From NCBI GenBank assembly GCA_947488845.1, contig CANLBM010000008.1, positions 86,662 through 150,661 on the forward strand: a DNA stretch of 64,000 nt. Direction: 5' to 3'. Of the stretch, positions 26,808-36,320 are shown one piece after another. A program made the translations under genes and the position numbers. Position 1 is the first letter of the stretch. Each line of letters starts with the position of its first letter. A model generated the notes under the pieces. The model was not told where the DNA came from. It searched no databases and was given only the letters and a program-made list of their open reading frames with translations. The stretch comes from an uncultured Sphingomonadaceae bacterium (lineage in GTDB: Bacteria; Pseudomonadota; Alphaproteobacteria; Sphingomonadales; Sphingomonadaceae).

Positions 26808-27286
26808 AAAGAATGCACATTCATCTGTCCGTAGAAAATATCGACAAGTCCGTCGCTTTCTACACCAGCCTGTTCGGTGCGGAACCGACCGTGCTGAAAG
26901 ACGATTACGCGAAATGGATGCTCGATGACCCGCGGGTCAATTTTGCCATGTCGAGCCACGCAGGCGCACATCGCGGCGTCGAACATGTCGGCATCCAGTC
27001 GGAAAATGCCGAAGAACTGGCCGAGGTTTATGGTCGGATCAAACAGGCCGGCGGCGCGATATTTGACGAAGGCGCTACCACCTGCTGCTATGCCCAGTCG
27101 GAGAAAAACTGGACGGCGGATCCCGATGGCGTTGCCTGGGAAGCCTTTCTGACCAACGGTGAAGTGACCGATTACGGCAATCGCGTAGATCTCGGACAAC
27201 TCGCATCAGACAATGCTAGCGATGGAGCTTGCTGCACGCCGGAAATGAAGCCGCAACCCGCCGCTTCGTTCTCCTGCTGCGGATAA
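26804..27286 (+). CDS. arsI: ArsI/CadI family C-As lyase (VOC dioxygenase)
   Basis: A 160-residue vicinal oxygen chelate enzyme. N-terminal RMHIHLSVENIDKSVAFYTSLFGAEP is the first metal-site unit. The vicinal Cys pair in TTCCYAQSEKNW (about residues 95-96) is diagnostic of ArsI, which uses Fe(II) and oxygen to cleave the C-As bond of methylarsenite and aromatic arsenicals. A Cys-rich tail (ACCTPEM and SCCG) may help bind As(III). It starts inside the arsR stop codon and arsC follows 4 bases later. Members annotated CadI respond to cadmium, so the exact ligand is inferred. Confidence 0.9.
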   Translation: MKRMHIHLSVENIDKSVAFYTSLFGAEPTVLKDDYAKWMLDDPRVNFAMSSHAGAHRGVEHVGIQSENAEELAEVYGRIKQAGGAIFDEGATTCCYAQSEKNWTADPDGVAWEAFLTNGEVTDYGNRVDLGQLASDNASDGACCTPEMKPQPAASFSCCG

Positions 27287-27290
27287 TCCT

Positions 27291-27803
27291 ATGTCAGACA
27301 AGATCTTCAACGTGCTGTTTCTCTGCACGGGAAATTCGGCGCGCTCCATATTGGGAGAGGCATTGCTCAACCGCGATGGTGCGGGTCGCTTTCGCGCCTA
27401 TAGCGCGGGCAGCTTTCCAAAAGGCGAGCCTCATCCCATGGCGATTGAAATTCTGGAGCAGTTGGAATTTGATACCGACGGGCTGCGGTCTAAAAGCTGG
27501 GATGAATTTTCGGCACCGGACTCCCCCCGGATGGATTTCATCATTACCGTCTGTGACAATGCCGCGGGCGAAACCTGCCCGATATGGCCGGGCCACCCGA
27601 TGACAGCCCATTGGGGCATCGAAGACCCGGCCGCTGTCGAGGGCGCAGGCCAGCGCGAGGCCTTTCTGACGGCGTTGCGCTATATGCGCAACCGGATCAG
27701 CCTGCTGCTCAACCTGCCGATCGATGCTCTCGACGAGCTCAGCCTGAAGACCCGTCTGGCAGCTATCGGCGCTGACGAAAGCGCCAGGGAACGGAATATA
27801 TAA
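27291..27803 (+). CDS. arsC: Arsenate reductase (LMW-PTP fold, thioredoxin type)
   Basis: A 170-residue reductase converting arsenate to arsenite for export. The phosphatase loop CTGNSAR (about residues 12-18 in [19 protein letters not shown]) carries the nucleophilic Cys. A second conserved Cys pair lies in [15 protein letters not shown] (about 85-99), typical of this ArsC group. The C-terminal 35 residues exceed the minimal enzyme. Its TAA overlaps the ATG of acr3 (TAATG). Confidence 0.93.
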   Translation: MSDKIFNVLFLCTGNSARSILGEALLNRDGAGRFRAYSAGSFPKGEPHPMAIEILEQLEFDTDGLRSKSWDEFSAPDSPRMDFIITVCDNAAGETCPIWPGHPMTAHWGIEDPAAVEGAGQREAFLTALRYMRNRISLLLNLPIDALDELSLKTRLAAIGADESARERNI

Positions 27804-28831
27804 TGGGACTTTTCGAACGCTGGCTTTCGTTATGGGTCGGCCTTGCCATATTGGCAGGCCTGTTGCTCGGCAATATGGCACCCGGACTGTTCAACCTGAT
27901 CGCCGGCCTGGAATATGCCTCGGTCAATCTGGTGGTCGCGGTTCTGATCTGGGCGATGATCTATCCGATGATGGTGGCGGTCGACTTCGGCAGCCTGCGG
28001 GATATTGGCAGCCGGCCCAAGGGACTGATTATCACCATCATCGTCAACTGGATGGTCAAGCCATTCACGATGGCCGCGCTTGCCGTTCTGTTCTTCGACT
28101 ATATCTACAGCGGGATCATATCCGGCGAGGATGCGCAGCAATATATTGCCGGTCTGATCCTGCTCGGCGCAGCCCCCTGCACGGCAATGGTCTTTGTCTG
28201 GTCGCAGATGACCAAGGGCGATGCCGCCTACACATTGGTGCAGGTGTCGGTGAACGATCTGATCATGATCGTCGCCTTTGCACCGATTGTCGCATTGCTG
28301 CTCGGCGTAACCGATATCGCCATTCCATGGCAGACCCTGCTTCTTTCGGTATTGTTATACGTGGTCGTGCCTCTGGTCGCCGGAGCGATTACCCGGCGGA
28401 TGGTCATCGCCAGCCATGACAATGATGTCGCGGCGGTGGATCATTTCACGGCCCGGCTCAAGCCGGCATCGATCATGGGTCTGCTGGCAACCGTGGTCTT
28501 GCTCTTTGCCTTCCAGGCACAAACCATCCTGGCTCAGCCTGTCCTGATCGTGCTGATCGCAATCCCGATCATCCTGCAATCCTATGGCATATTCGCGATT
28601 GCCTATGCGGCGGCATGGCTCTGGAAAGTGCCGCATAATATCGCGGCACCCTGCGCGCTGATTGGCACATCCAATTTCTTCGAACTGGCGGTGGCTGTCG
28701 CCATCGGCCTGTTCGGCCTGTCCAGCGGCGCGGCACTGGCCACGGTAGTCGGCGTGCTGGTCGAGGTGCCGGTCATGTTGTCGCTGGTTGCGATAGCGAA
28801 CAGAACGAAGAAGGGTTTTCCTGACCAGTGA
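27803..28831 (+). CDS. acr3: ACR3 family arsenite efflux transporter
   Basis: A 342-residue inner-membrane permease with about ten helices, extruding As(OH)3/arsenite by the proton gradient. The family cysteine lies in [21 protein letters not shown] (about residues 119-138), and the second discontinuous helix region is [25 protein letters not shown] near residue 285. The start overlaps arsC, so it ends the arsRIC-acr3 operon. No ArsA, ArsD or ArsH is present. Confidence 0.94.
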   Translation: MGLFERWLSLWVGLAILAGLLLGNMAPGLFNLIAGLEYASVNLVVAVLIWAMIYPMMVAVDFGSLRDIGSRPKGLIITIIVNWMVKPFTMAALAVLFFDYIYSGIISGEDAQQYIAGLILLGAAPCTAMVFVWSQMTKGDAAYTLVQVSVNDLIMIVAFAPIVALLLGVTDIAIPWQTLLLSVLLYVVVPLVAGAITRRMVIASHDNDVAAVDHFTARLKPASIMGLLATVVLLFAFQAQTILAQPVLIVLIAIPIILQSYGIFAIAYAAAWLWKVPHNIAAPCALIGTSNFFELAVAVAIGLFGLSSGAALATVVGVLVEVPVMLSLVAIANRTKKGFPDQ

Positions 28832-28840
28832 CCGGGCGAT

Positions 28841-29440
28841 CTAGGACGGCAGCTCTGGCAATATGTTATAGTCGATCGGCTTGAACGTTCCGCCGTTGGA
28901 CGCATAAGCGGAACAGGCCGTCAGACCGATCACAAGATCCATTTCTGCCCGCAAGCGAATGACATCGCCAGCCTTGCTGGTCGGCGGAAGCACTTCGAGC
29001 TTTCCACTTGCCTGATCGACCGGGACGTTCATGAACAAGTTGAAGGCGCACGGAATAGCATCCGGCTCGACACCAAATGGAGCAAGCGCTTCTGCCAGAT
29101 TGCCGAAACATCCGCGATGCACCGGCTTGTCGGGATAGAAATGCCTGAACGTATCTTCGCTGCAGGGAGTCAGCAGGAAATCATGCGTCCCCACGGTGTC
29201 ATGCACGATGCTCAGCATCGGGTTCGAGCGATTTGACCACAATCGGTTGCCTTCGCCCAGACGGATGGTTTCCTCATAATCAAAGGTCCGGCCGTTTGAC
29301 AAAACTTCCCTTACATCATCTGCATTATAGGCAAGCAGGTCTGAGACCTGACCGCCGTCCGGATCGATCACTTCAAGGAACTGGCCTGTCAGCAGTCGGA
29401 AAGCGGCACCGGAGCGAGGCGGAATACGTCTGCTGCTCAT
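28841..29440 (-). CDS. DUF1989 protein (urea carboxylase-associated / carboxyguanidine deiminase family)
   Basis: A 199-residue DUF1989 protein. Family landmarks are GQVSDLLAYNADDVRE near the N-terminus (about residues 30-45), the HD...G motif in SIVHDTVGTHDFLLTPC, HRGCFGNLAEAL (about 109-120), AFNLFMNVPVD and C-terminal GLTACSAYASNGG. Members include the two subunits of carboxyguanidine deiminase that act in guanidine breakdown, formerly called urea carboxylase-associated proteins. No guanidine carboxylase is nearby. The ATG overlaps the stop of the upstream YqcI/YcgG gene (ATGA), so the two products are made together. Substrate inferred only as guanidine-like. Confidence 0.85.
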   Translation of the reverse strand: MSSRRIPPRSGAAFRLLTGQFLEVIDPDGGQVSDLLAYNADDVREVLSNGRTFDYEETIRLGEGNRLWSNRSNPMLSIVHDTVGTHDFLLTPCSEDTFRHFYPDKPVHRGCFGNLAEALAPFGVEPDAIPCAFNLFMNVPVDQASGKLEVLPPTSKAGDVIRLRAEMDLVIGLTACSAYASNGGTFKPIDYNILPELPS

Positions 29441-30141
29441 GTCGCGCGCCGATCGTGAAACGGGCATTGCCAGTCATCGTCAACCTTTCGGCCGCTATAT
29501 TGGCGCGCTTCGCTGGACTCTCCGTGTTTTGCCAGCATCGGGTTGATGTCTCCGGCCAGTTTTTTGTCACGATCCAGGATAGTGTCGCGCATCTTTTCAT
29601 AACGACCTTCTTCCCGCAAGCGCTCGAACTGGTCGTGGAGATTGAAGATCAGCGTCGGTTGTGAAAAACGGCGGGCCGGGCGGGAGGAATTGGGATGCAG
29701 GCCAATCACGAAAAACGCCTCGCCGCCAAAGCTGAGCGAAAAATGGGGGTCCTCGGGATCGGCGCTTACGCGCTCGTCATAGGACTGCCCCAGCCACGCA
29801 TCCTTGTCTGCTATCGACTGGAGCCTTTCCCACATCAGCTTTTCGAATTCGACTTCCGACAGATTTCCGGGGCCTTCGAATATAACCGCCAGACTGCGGA
29901 AGCCCTCGGTACACTCGCGATATTTGCGAGCCCATGCGAGCAGTTCGCGATGGATTGTCAAATCGTCCCAACTGCTGTCGATCCGATGAGCCACCACCGT
30001 CTTGAGATTGTCACGGGCCAAGGCTGACTTCGCCCCGACACAGGGAAATTGGGGCTGCAAGATCATAGCGCCTATAGTGTCCTGAAACTCTTCCAGGCGC
30101 CTGACCTTATAGTCTTTGTCTAGCAGGTTTGAATGGTTCAT
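29437..30141 (-). CDS. YqcI/YcgG family haem-dependent guanidine N-hydroxylase-like protein
   Basis: A 234-residue protein of the YqcI/YcgG family. Conserved features are QPQFPCVGAKSAL (Cys34), the central LAVIFEGPGNLSEVEFEKLMW (partly quoted), HFSLSFGGEAFFVIGLHPNSS, RPARRFSQPTLIFNLHDQF and the C-terminal DDDWQCPFH (Cys226). Studied relatives (GntA of guanitoxin, DcsA of D-cycloserine and AglA of argolaphos biosynthesis) are reported haem or iron enzymes that N-hydroxylate arginine-type guanidino groups. Here it is coupled to a DUF1989 gene and lies 176 bases from a divergent GNAT-nitrilase fusion gene. Family sure; substrate inferred. Confidence 0.88.
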   Translation of the reverse strand: MNHSNLLDKDYKVRRLEEFQDTIGAMILQPQFPCVGAKSALARDNLKTVVAHRIDSSWDDLTIHRELLAWARKYRECTEGFRSLAVIFEGPGNLSEVEFEKLMWERLQSIADKDAWLGQSYDERVSADPEDPHFSLSFGGEAFFVIGLHPNSSRPARRFSQPTLIFNLHDQFERLREEGRYEKMRDTILDRDKKLAGDINPMLAKHGESSEARQYSGRKVDDDWQCPFHDRRAT

Positions 30142-30317
30142 GCCGGTCTTTACTCTTAAAATACGGAAGCGTTCCGTCCCGACACCCTGGCAGCAAAAAT
30201 TGCTCCGTCAGCTCGCTGCGTACCGGCGCAATTGTCGGCGAGCAGAATATCGCGCGCTGGCTTCCTGCTGCAACAACATCGCTTCCCCACGGCTCAAAAC
30301 CCCGCTAATGGGCGCAG

Positions 30318-31859
30318 ATGACCTCAGAAAAACCAAAGCTCATCATCCGCCGGGCGGAACTGGAAGATGCCAGAAAAATCTCGACCCTGTCGCGCAAAGT
30401 ATACGGCAAGGGCGAAGGCTATACGGCCGAGGAAGTGCGCGGTCAGATCAACAATTTCGCAGATGGCCAGCTGGTCGCGGAAAATGAAGGCAAGATTGTC
30501 GGCCATTGCGCGACATTCCAGATTTCCGAAAAAACCGCCCGCGCTGCGCACAGCTGGTCGGAAATCACCGGTGGCGGCTTTGCCGCGCGGCATGATCCGA
30601 ACGGCGAGATACTCTACGGCATGGAAGTCAGCGTCGATCCGGATTACCGGCGTCTGCGCATCGGCCTGCGCTTCTACAAGGTACGCCGCGAGCTGTGCCA
30701 GCATCTCGGGCTGAAAGGGATCATCTTTGGCGGACGGCTGCCCGGCTATGCACGACGCAAGCGCAAATATCCCGATCCGGCGGATTATCTGGCAGCCGTG
30801 GTCGACAAGCAATTCCGCGATCCGGTGATCAATTTTCAACTCAACCAGGGCTTTGTCCCGTTGGGGATATTGAAAGACTATATGCCGACCGACAAGCCGT
30901 CCGGCGGCAATGCTGTCCATATGTTCTGGGAAAATCCGCTGGCAGTCGAGGCTAAGCTTGTGACCCAAAGCCCGCACGATCGCTTGCCGCAATCGGTGCG
31001 CGTCGCGACCGTACAGTTCCAGATGCGCAAGATTGCCTCGCAAACCGAATTTGAAGAGCAGGTCGAATATTTTGTCGATGTCGCGGCCGACTATGGCGCC
31101 GATTTCGTGACTTTCCCGGAACTGTTCACGCTGCAACTGCTCTCTCTCGAGGGGGAAAAGCTGGATCCGGCGCAAGCGATCGAAAAAATCGCCGAATATA
31201 CCGACCGGTTCAGGGAATTCATGGAAAAGCTCGCGGTTTCCTATCATATAAACATCATCGGCGGCTCGCATCCGACGCGGATGGAAAATGGCGATATCCG
31301 CAATATCTCCTATGTCTTCCTGCGCAATGGCGCGGTCTATACGCAGGACAAGCTGCACCCGACACCGAGCGAGGTCCGCTGGTGGAACATCAAGGGCGGC
31401 TATGGCGCGGAAGCCATCCCCACCGACTGCGGACCGATCGGGGTGATGATCTGCTATGACAGCGAATTCCCCGAAATGGCGCGGCATCTGGTCGATCAGG
31501 GCGCGATGATCCTGTTCGTTCCCTTCTGCACCGATGAACGGCGCGGCTATTTGCGGGTACGCTATTGCTGCCAGGCGCGCGCGGTGGAAAACCAGTGCTA
31601 TGTCGTGATGTCCGGCGTGGTCGGCAACTTGCCCAATGTCGAGAATATGGACATCCATTATGCCGAGAGCGCGATCCTGACGCCATCCGACTTCCCGTTC
31701 GCGCGGGACGGTGTTGCTGCTGACACGGCACCCAATACGGAAACCATCGCGATCGCCGATCTTTCGATGACCAGCCTGCTCACCAGCCGGCAATCCGGCG
31801 CTGTGCAGAATCTGAAAGACCGCCGCTTCGACCTCTATCGGGTGTTGTGGAAGGGATAG
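30318..31859 (+). CDS. Fusion: GNAT acetyltransferase + carbon-nitrogen hydrolase
   Basis: A 513-residue two-domain protein. The N-terminal GNAT domain (about residues 8-190) contains the CoA-binding stretch YGMEVSVDPDYRRLRIGLRFY. The C-terminal nitrilase-superfamily domain (about 225-490) has a complete triad: Glu268 in VTFPELF, Lys345 in QDKLHPT and Cys379 in MICYDSEFPE. Such fusions are known and may make an amide that the second domain hydrolyses or transfers. It starts 176 bases from the YqcI/YcgG gene, divergently, so a shared promoter region is likely and a link to its product is inferred. Gene is intact, without frameshift. Confidence 0.93.
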   Translation: MTSEKPKLIIRRAELEDARKISTLSRKVYGKGEGYTAEEVRGQINNFADGQLVAENEGKIVGHCATFQISEKTARAAHSWSEITGGGFAARHDPNGEILYGMEVSVDPDYRRLRIGLRFYKVRRELCQHLGLKGIIFGGRLPGYARRKRKYPDPADYLAAVVDKQFRDPVINFQLNQGFVPLGILKDYMPTDKPSGGNAVHMFWENPLAVEAKLVTQSPHDRLPQSVRVATVQFQMRKIASQTEFEEQVEYFVDVAADYGADFVTFPELFTLQLLSLEGEKLDPAQAIEKIAEYTDRFREFMEKLAVSYHINIIGGSHPTRMENGDIRNISYVFLRNGAVYTQDKLHPTPSEVRWWNIKGGYGAEAIPTDCGPIGVMICYDSEFPEMARHLVDQGAMILFVPFCTDERRGYLRVRYCCQARAVENQCYVVMSGVVGNLPNVENMDIHYAESAILTPSDFPFARDGVAADTAPNTETIAIADLSMTSLLTSRQSGAVQNLKDRRFDLYRVLWKG

Positions 31860-31907
31860 GCCTTGTACCGGATGGCGCCTGACGCGGCACCATCCGGCAA
31901 GGAACGC

Positions 31908-33119
31908 CTAGATCGCTTCGTTTTGTCCTGGCGTGTTGACGCCCATTTTCTGCAGATATTTCTTTACGTTACGCGCGGCCTGACGGATGCGCTGCTCGTT
32001 TTCGACCATCGCAATACGGACAAAGCCTTCGCCATCTTCACCATAGCCAACGCCCGGTGCAACCGCCACGCCGGCCTGGGTGAGCAACTGCTTGGAAAAT
32101 TCCAGGCTGCCCATTTTGGCAAGCTGCGGCGGCAATGGTGCCCAGGCGAACATTGAAGCCGCCGGTGGCGGAATTTCCCAGCCAGCCCGGCCAAAGCTTT
32201 CGACGAGCACGTCGCGGCGCTTGTGATAGAGTTCGCGGTTTTGCGCGACACGTTCCTGCGGCCCGTTGAGCGCTGCACAGGCCGCTGCCTGGATCGGTGT
32301 AAATCCGCCATAATCGATATAGCTTTTCACCCGGGTCAATGCGCTGATGAGAGTCTTGTTGCCAACGGCAAAGCCGACTCGCCAACCCGCCATGGAATAG
32401 GTCTTGCTGAGCGAGGTAAATTCCACAGCAACATCTTTTGCGCCCGGAACCTGCAATATTGAAGGCGTCGGGTTGCCGTCATAATAGAGCTCGGAATAGG
32501 CGAGATCCGACAGAAGCCAGACCTTGTTCTCCTTCGCCCAGGCGACCAGCCGTTCGTAGAAAGCGAGATCGACGACTTCCGCCGTCGGATTGGACGGATA
32601 GTTGACCACCAGCAATGTCGGACGCGGCACGGTGAATGCCATGGCCCGCTCGAGAGATTCCCAATAATGTTCGTCCGGCGTGGTCGGCACGCTGCGGATC
32701 GTCGCACCGGCGATGATGAAACCGAAGGTATGGATCGGGTAGCTGGGATTGGGTGCCAGGATACAATCGCCCGGCGCCGTGATCGCGGTGGCCAGACTGG
32801 CCAGACCTTCTTTCGACCCCAGCGTGACGACGACTTCTGTCTCGGGATCCACATCGACGCCAAAGCGACGGCTATAATAATTGGCTTGTGCCTTGCGCAG
32901 ACCGGGGATGCCCTTGGATGCCGAATAGCCGTGCGCATCGGGTTTCTGCGCCACTTCGCACAGCTTGTCGATGACGTGCTGCGGCGGCGGCAGATCGGGG
33001 TTGCCCATGCCGAGATCAATAATGTCTTCTCCGGCCGCTCGCGCCGCTGCCCGCATGTTATTGACTTCAGCAATCACATAGGGTGGCAGGCGTTTGATAC
33101 GGTAGAACTCTTCGGACAT
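31908..33119 (-). CDS. alaC: AlaC-type alanine/glutamate-pyruvate aminotransferase
   Basis: A 403-residue fold-type I aminotransferase. It matches E. coli AlaC throughout: IKRLPPYVIAEVNNM, DIIDLGMGNPDLPPP, HGYSASKGIPGLR, NYPSNPTAEVVD and the PLP lysine in TSLSKTYSMAGWRVGF (about residues 237-252). AlaC makes alanine from pyruvate with glutamate; annotations as LL-diaminopimelate aminotransferase are common for this group. It is full length with a well-conserved N-terminus. No strong ribosome site is visible before the ATG. Stands alone between the fusion gene and phoD. Confidence 0.9.
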   Translation of the reverse strand: MSEEFYRIKRLPPYVIAEVNNMRAAARAAGEDIIDLGMGNPDLPPPQHVIDKLCEVAQKPDAHGYSASKGIPGLRKAQANYYSRRFGVDVDPETEVVVTLGSKEGLASLATAITAPGDCILAPNPSYPIHTFGFIIAGATIRSVPTTPDEHYWESLERAMAFTVPRPTLLVVNYPSNPTAEVVDLAFYERLVAWAKENKVWLLSDLAYSELYYDGNPTPSILQVPGAKDVAVEFTSLSKTYSMAGWRVGFAVGNKTLISALTRVKSYIDYGGFTPIQAAACAALNGPQERVAQNRELYHKRRDVLVESFGRAGWEIPPPAASMFAWAPLPPQLAKMGSLEFSKQLLTQAGVAVAPGVGYGEDGEGFVRIAMVENEQRIRQAARNVKKYLQKMGVNTPGQNEAI

Positions 33120-33287
33120 TATAAATCGTTTCTTGCGTTAAGTTATAGGGAACCGCCGCTTTGCGTAATTTTGATACAAATGTCGAGGAATTGAAGTCCA
33201 TCGCAGCATTTTGTGTCCGGTCGGGGACGTGTGGCCCACGGCGGAGCGAGCGTTCGCGCCGCCAACCGGGCTCCGCACATCTGGCAT

Positions 33288-34922
33288 TCAGCTCTGGATG
33301 CGATTGGTCCCCCGCAAGACAGTCTGGCTTTTGCTACCCGTCAATGCAATCGACTTGGCCCGGATCGTATCCAGGAAATGCCATGTCGAAACCGCTTTCT
33401 CGGGCGTGAGCGTGACCGTCATATAGCCGCGGTGAGCGGTGTCGGTCCATTGCAGCTGGGAATTGGTTTCCGTCAGCGCTTTGGCGGCAACGTCGGGATC
33501 CGCACCAGTCAGATAGGATTCGATGCCTGGAGAAGTCACGCTATGCCCGCCAAATTCCACACCGGCGGCGCCGTCATCCGTGGCCAGGTCAAACGCCCAG
33601 GCGTTGTGGCTGTCTCCCGACAACACGATCAGATCCGCGTCGGCCTGCTGGGCGATCGAGAGCGCCCGCTCGCGCGCCTGGGGATAACCGTCCCAGCTGT
33701 CAAAGTTGATCGGCAGGCCAATTCTGGCCGCCATCGCTCCAACCGCGAGCCGCTGTTTGGCAAAGGCGGGCGCATCGTCGGCGACCCAGTTGATTGCTTC
33801 CTGCGGCAGTTTCAGTTCGCCCATCACACATTGCTGCGACCAGACCTGCCATTTTGTGCCGGAGGCTTTGGATTCCTGCATGGCAGACGCCAGCCAGGAT
33901 TGCTGCTCGCTGCCGATCATTTCGCGCGCCGAATCCTGCCAGACATCGTCGCGGAATGCCTCCAGCGCCTTCTGGATATCCTGCTGCCCTTTCAGCGCCG
34001 CGACCAGATCGACCGGTTCGTTGCGACCGCCAATCCGGCTCTCGGTCAGAAAAATCGTCGCCAGATCGCCGATCTGATATTCGCTCCAGCGCGGGCTGCC
34101 ATATTCCATGTCGCTGACCGGCATCCATTCCCGGTAAACGCGTTCGGCGACGCGCTTGCGCGCTTCCCAGTCGCCCTCGCTGCTGTCATGGTTTTCCGCG
34201 CCATCGATATAGGCATCATTGGCAAATTCATGATCATCCCACATCGCGATCATCGGCAGGACCTGATGGATGCGCTGAAGGTCGGGATCACTGCGATAGG
34301 CGGCGTAGCGCAGACGATAGTCGGCCAGCTGGACCATTTCGTGCGACGGCTGGATCATCCGCCCCGCCAGCATCTGTTCCTTCGACGGATAAGTTCCCAC
34401 CGGATATTCATAAAGATAGTCGCCGGTATGGACCATCAAATCGAGTTCCCGATTCTGGGCCGCATGGGCATAGGCGTTGAAATAGCCGAAGGGCAGATTG
34501 GAACAACCGACCACACCGACGGTGAATTTCTCGGTCGGCCCTTCCGGAAGGGTCCGGGTACGACCGACCGCGGATTTTGACCCGTCGGATGCAATGAACC
34601 GGTAGAAATACCAGTGGTTCGGATCAAGGCCCCGCACCGTGATTTTCGCGATATGGTCGCGATCGGCCAACGCCTCGACCTCTCCTGCGATGACGGTACC
34701 GGAGAAATCGGGGTTGCCGGAGATTTCAGCCGTGAGTTTGACATTCCCGCTTCCGACGTAGCGCGTCCACAGCAGCACCGACTCCTGCGAAGGCTCTCCG
34801 CTCGCAATCCCGTGGGTAAAGCCCTTTGCGCCAATCAGCGCCGCCGAAGCCGGCATGCCAAGCGCACCCAGCCCGAATGTTCCCAGCGCCATCAATTGCC
34901 GACGATCAATATTCATGGTCAT
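33288..34922 (-). CDS. phoD: PhoD-like alkaline phosphatase/phosphodiesterase
   Basis: A 544-residue exported metallophosphatase. The N-terminus has a twin-arginine signal (DRRQLMALGTFGLGALGMPA) ending near Ala28. A PhoD N-terminal Ig-like domain (about residues 35-130) precedes the metallophosphatase domain: HTGDYLYEYP, MWDDHEFANDAY and SGDSHNAWAFDL supply metal ligands. It releases phosphate from phosphodiesters and monoesters in the periplasm. ATG 34922 is 4 bases after the DUF3667 stop; ATG 34916 is an alternative. No Pho box was sought. Confidence 0.93.
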   Translation of the reverse strand: MTMNIDRRQLMALGTFGLGALGMPASAALIGAKGFTHGIASGEPSQESVLLWTRYVGSGNVKLTAEISGNPDFSGTVIAGEVEALADRDHIAKITVRGLDPNHWYFYRFIASDGSKSAVGRTRTLPEGPTEKFTVGVVGCSNLPFGYFNAYAHAAQNRELDLMVHTGDYLYEYPVGTYPSKEQMLAGRMIQPSHEMVQLADYRLRYAAYRSDPDLQRIHQVLPMIAMWDDHEFANDAYIDGAENHDSSEGDWEARKRVAERVYREWMPVSDMEYGSPRWSEYQIGDLATIFLTESRIGGRNEPVDLVAALKGQQDIQKALEAFRDDVWQDSAREMIGSEQQSWLASAMQESKASGTKWQVWSQQCVMGELKLPQEAINWVADDAPAFAKQRLAVGAMAARIGLPINFDSWDGYPQARERALSIAQQADADLIVLSGDSHNAWAFDLATDDGAAGVEFGGHSVTSPGIESYLTGADPDVAAKALTETNSQLQWTDTAHRGYMTVTLTPEKAVSTWHFLDTIRAKSIALTGSKSQTVLRGTNRIQS

Positions 34923-34926
34923 GATT

Positions 34927-36072
34927 TTATCCCAAAACACCTAGAGCGAGCAAAATAGCGAAGAACAAAGTCAGGCTGATGACGGTGAACACCAGCAGGA
35001 ACGAAACCCGTACCAAGGCTTCGGTTCGGGACATTTGATAGGCGTGTCGCAACTGCCGGTACATATGGAATGGCGGATAAAAGATCAGCAGAACGGACCA
35101 GACGGCACCGGGGACGCCCATGGCGGCGAGAATCGCGCAAGAAATGAAGAGCAACGACATGAAGCTGATCGAATAGGTGGTGAACACTGCATGATCATAG
35201 AAATGGTAGCCGCGCCGGCCCATGATCGTCAGCCAGACAAACGGCAGGGAAATGGGAATTAGCAGCCACGCAAATTTATAACCATTGGCCTTCAGCTTGT
35301 AGAGCAGCAGTTCCGGATTGGCGGTGACCTTCTTGAACGCGGCAGCAGGCCATTTGTCAGCATCGGGGGAACCGGTGCTTATACTGCTGTCGGACGTCAG
35401 CGCCTTGCCAGCCTGAATATCGTCCAGCCCGTCCTGGATCTTCGACAGATCATCGTCCTCGAGGCGAACGTCCGGATACGGCACTTTCTCGCCAACCATT
35501 GTCGCGACTAGATTGCGTCTTTTTTTAAGATCCAGAATATCCTGTTCCAGCGCATCCTTTTTTACGCCTTCGGCCAGATCCATTTGCGCGGACGTGGTCT
35601 TGATCTGACCATCCAGCTGCCCGGCCTGTTTCTCCAAGCCGGCGCTCCATTCGCCATCGGTTACGGTATCGTCACCTCCGGTAAAAGGATCGCCAAGAAA
35701 GGAAAACACCGCGAACATCATAAACACGGAAAACAGGAACAGCGCCATCGGGGAAATGAATTTCGCGCGTTCCCCGTGCACATAGCGTCGGGTCAGATCA
35801 CCCGGTTTCCATGCCAATAACGGCAAGGTCCGCCAGAACTTGCCTTCAAAATGCAATACGCCGTGTAATATGTCGTGCCAGAACGCACCGATTGACCGGT
35901 GAACATGCAGCGGCTGTCCGCAATTGCCGCAAAAGCTGCTCGTCACAACAGCACCGCAGTTGAGGCAATTTCCACCATCACCACCCGTGGATCCCGCGGC
36001 CTCACCGTCCAATGCTTTGGCTATCAGGCCGCCTTCCACGGCAGTTCCCATTGCTTCCAGATCCTCCGACAT
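34927..36072 (-). CDS. DUF3667 membrane protein with zinc ribbon
   Basis: A 381-residue protein with an N-terminal zinc ribbon (CLNCG...FCGNCGQ, about residues 36-56). It is followed by the DUF3667 block (FWHDILHGVLHFEGKFWRTL, LAWKPGDLTRRYVHGERAKF, SPMALFLFSVF), a long charged helical loop (about 130-225) and four C-terminal membrane helices. Function of the family is unknown. It is transcribed just upstream of phoD, only 4 bases apart, so they form an operon. Confidence 0.85.
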   Translation of the reverse strand: MSEDLEAMGTAVEGGLIAKALDGEAAGSTGGDGGNCLNCGAVVTSSFCGNCGQPLHVHRSIGAFWHDILHGVLHFEGKFWRTLPLLAWKPGDLTRRYVHGERAKFISPMALFLFSVFMMFAVFSFLGDPFTGGDDTVTDGEWSAGLEKQAGQLDGQIKTTSAQMDLAEGVKKDALEQDILDLKKRRNLVATMVGEKVPYPDVRLEDDDLSKIQDGLDDIQAGKALTSDSSISTGSPDADKWPAAAFKKVTANPELLLYKLKANGYKFAWLLIPISLPFVWLTIMGRRGYHFYDHAVFTTYSISFMSLLFISCAILAAMGVPGAVWSVLLIFYPPFHMYRQLRHAYQMSRTEALVRVSFLLVFTVISLTLFFAILLALGVLG

Positions 36073-36296
36073 AGGAAGCAGTTTGGCCTATTCGATTGAT
36101 AAGGCAAGCAGCTTTTTGCTCTCCGCTCGCTGTTGTCGGGGGTCGAAGAAATAGGTTTCGTCGGCCATGATCAGTTTAAAGACCGGGATCGTCCCCGAAG
36201 CTTCTGTTCGTGCCTGGCCCATTTTCGGAGCGATGCCGAACGGACGGATTCTTGCGATCGTCAAAAAAATATGTGCAATTACCTAGGCCATTGACG

Positions 36297-36312
36297 CAAT
36301 AAATCTATATTG
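36297..36312 (+). promoter_or_regulatory. Candidate MarR operator near marR start
   Basis: CAATA-AATCTA-TATTG, a 5-base inverted repeat directly after TTGACG (36291) and 8 bases before the ATG of the MarR-type gene. Its position suggests autorepression. Short arms make this weak. Confidence 0.3.
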
Positions 36313-36320
36313 GACTTATC

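Noticed and set aside
30324..31793. Long open frame antisense to the GNAT/nitrilase fusion
   Set aside because: No recognisable domain, no ribosome site, and the sense strand has a complete two-domain enzyme; it reflects GC-rich codon bias.
33213..34580. 455-codon rightward frame over phoD
   Set aside because: Shadow of phoD on the opposite strand, no motif.
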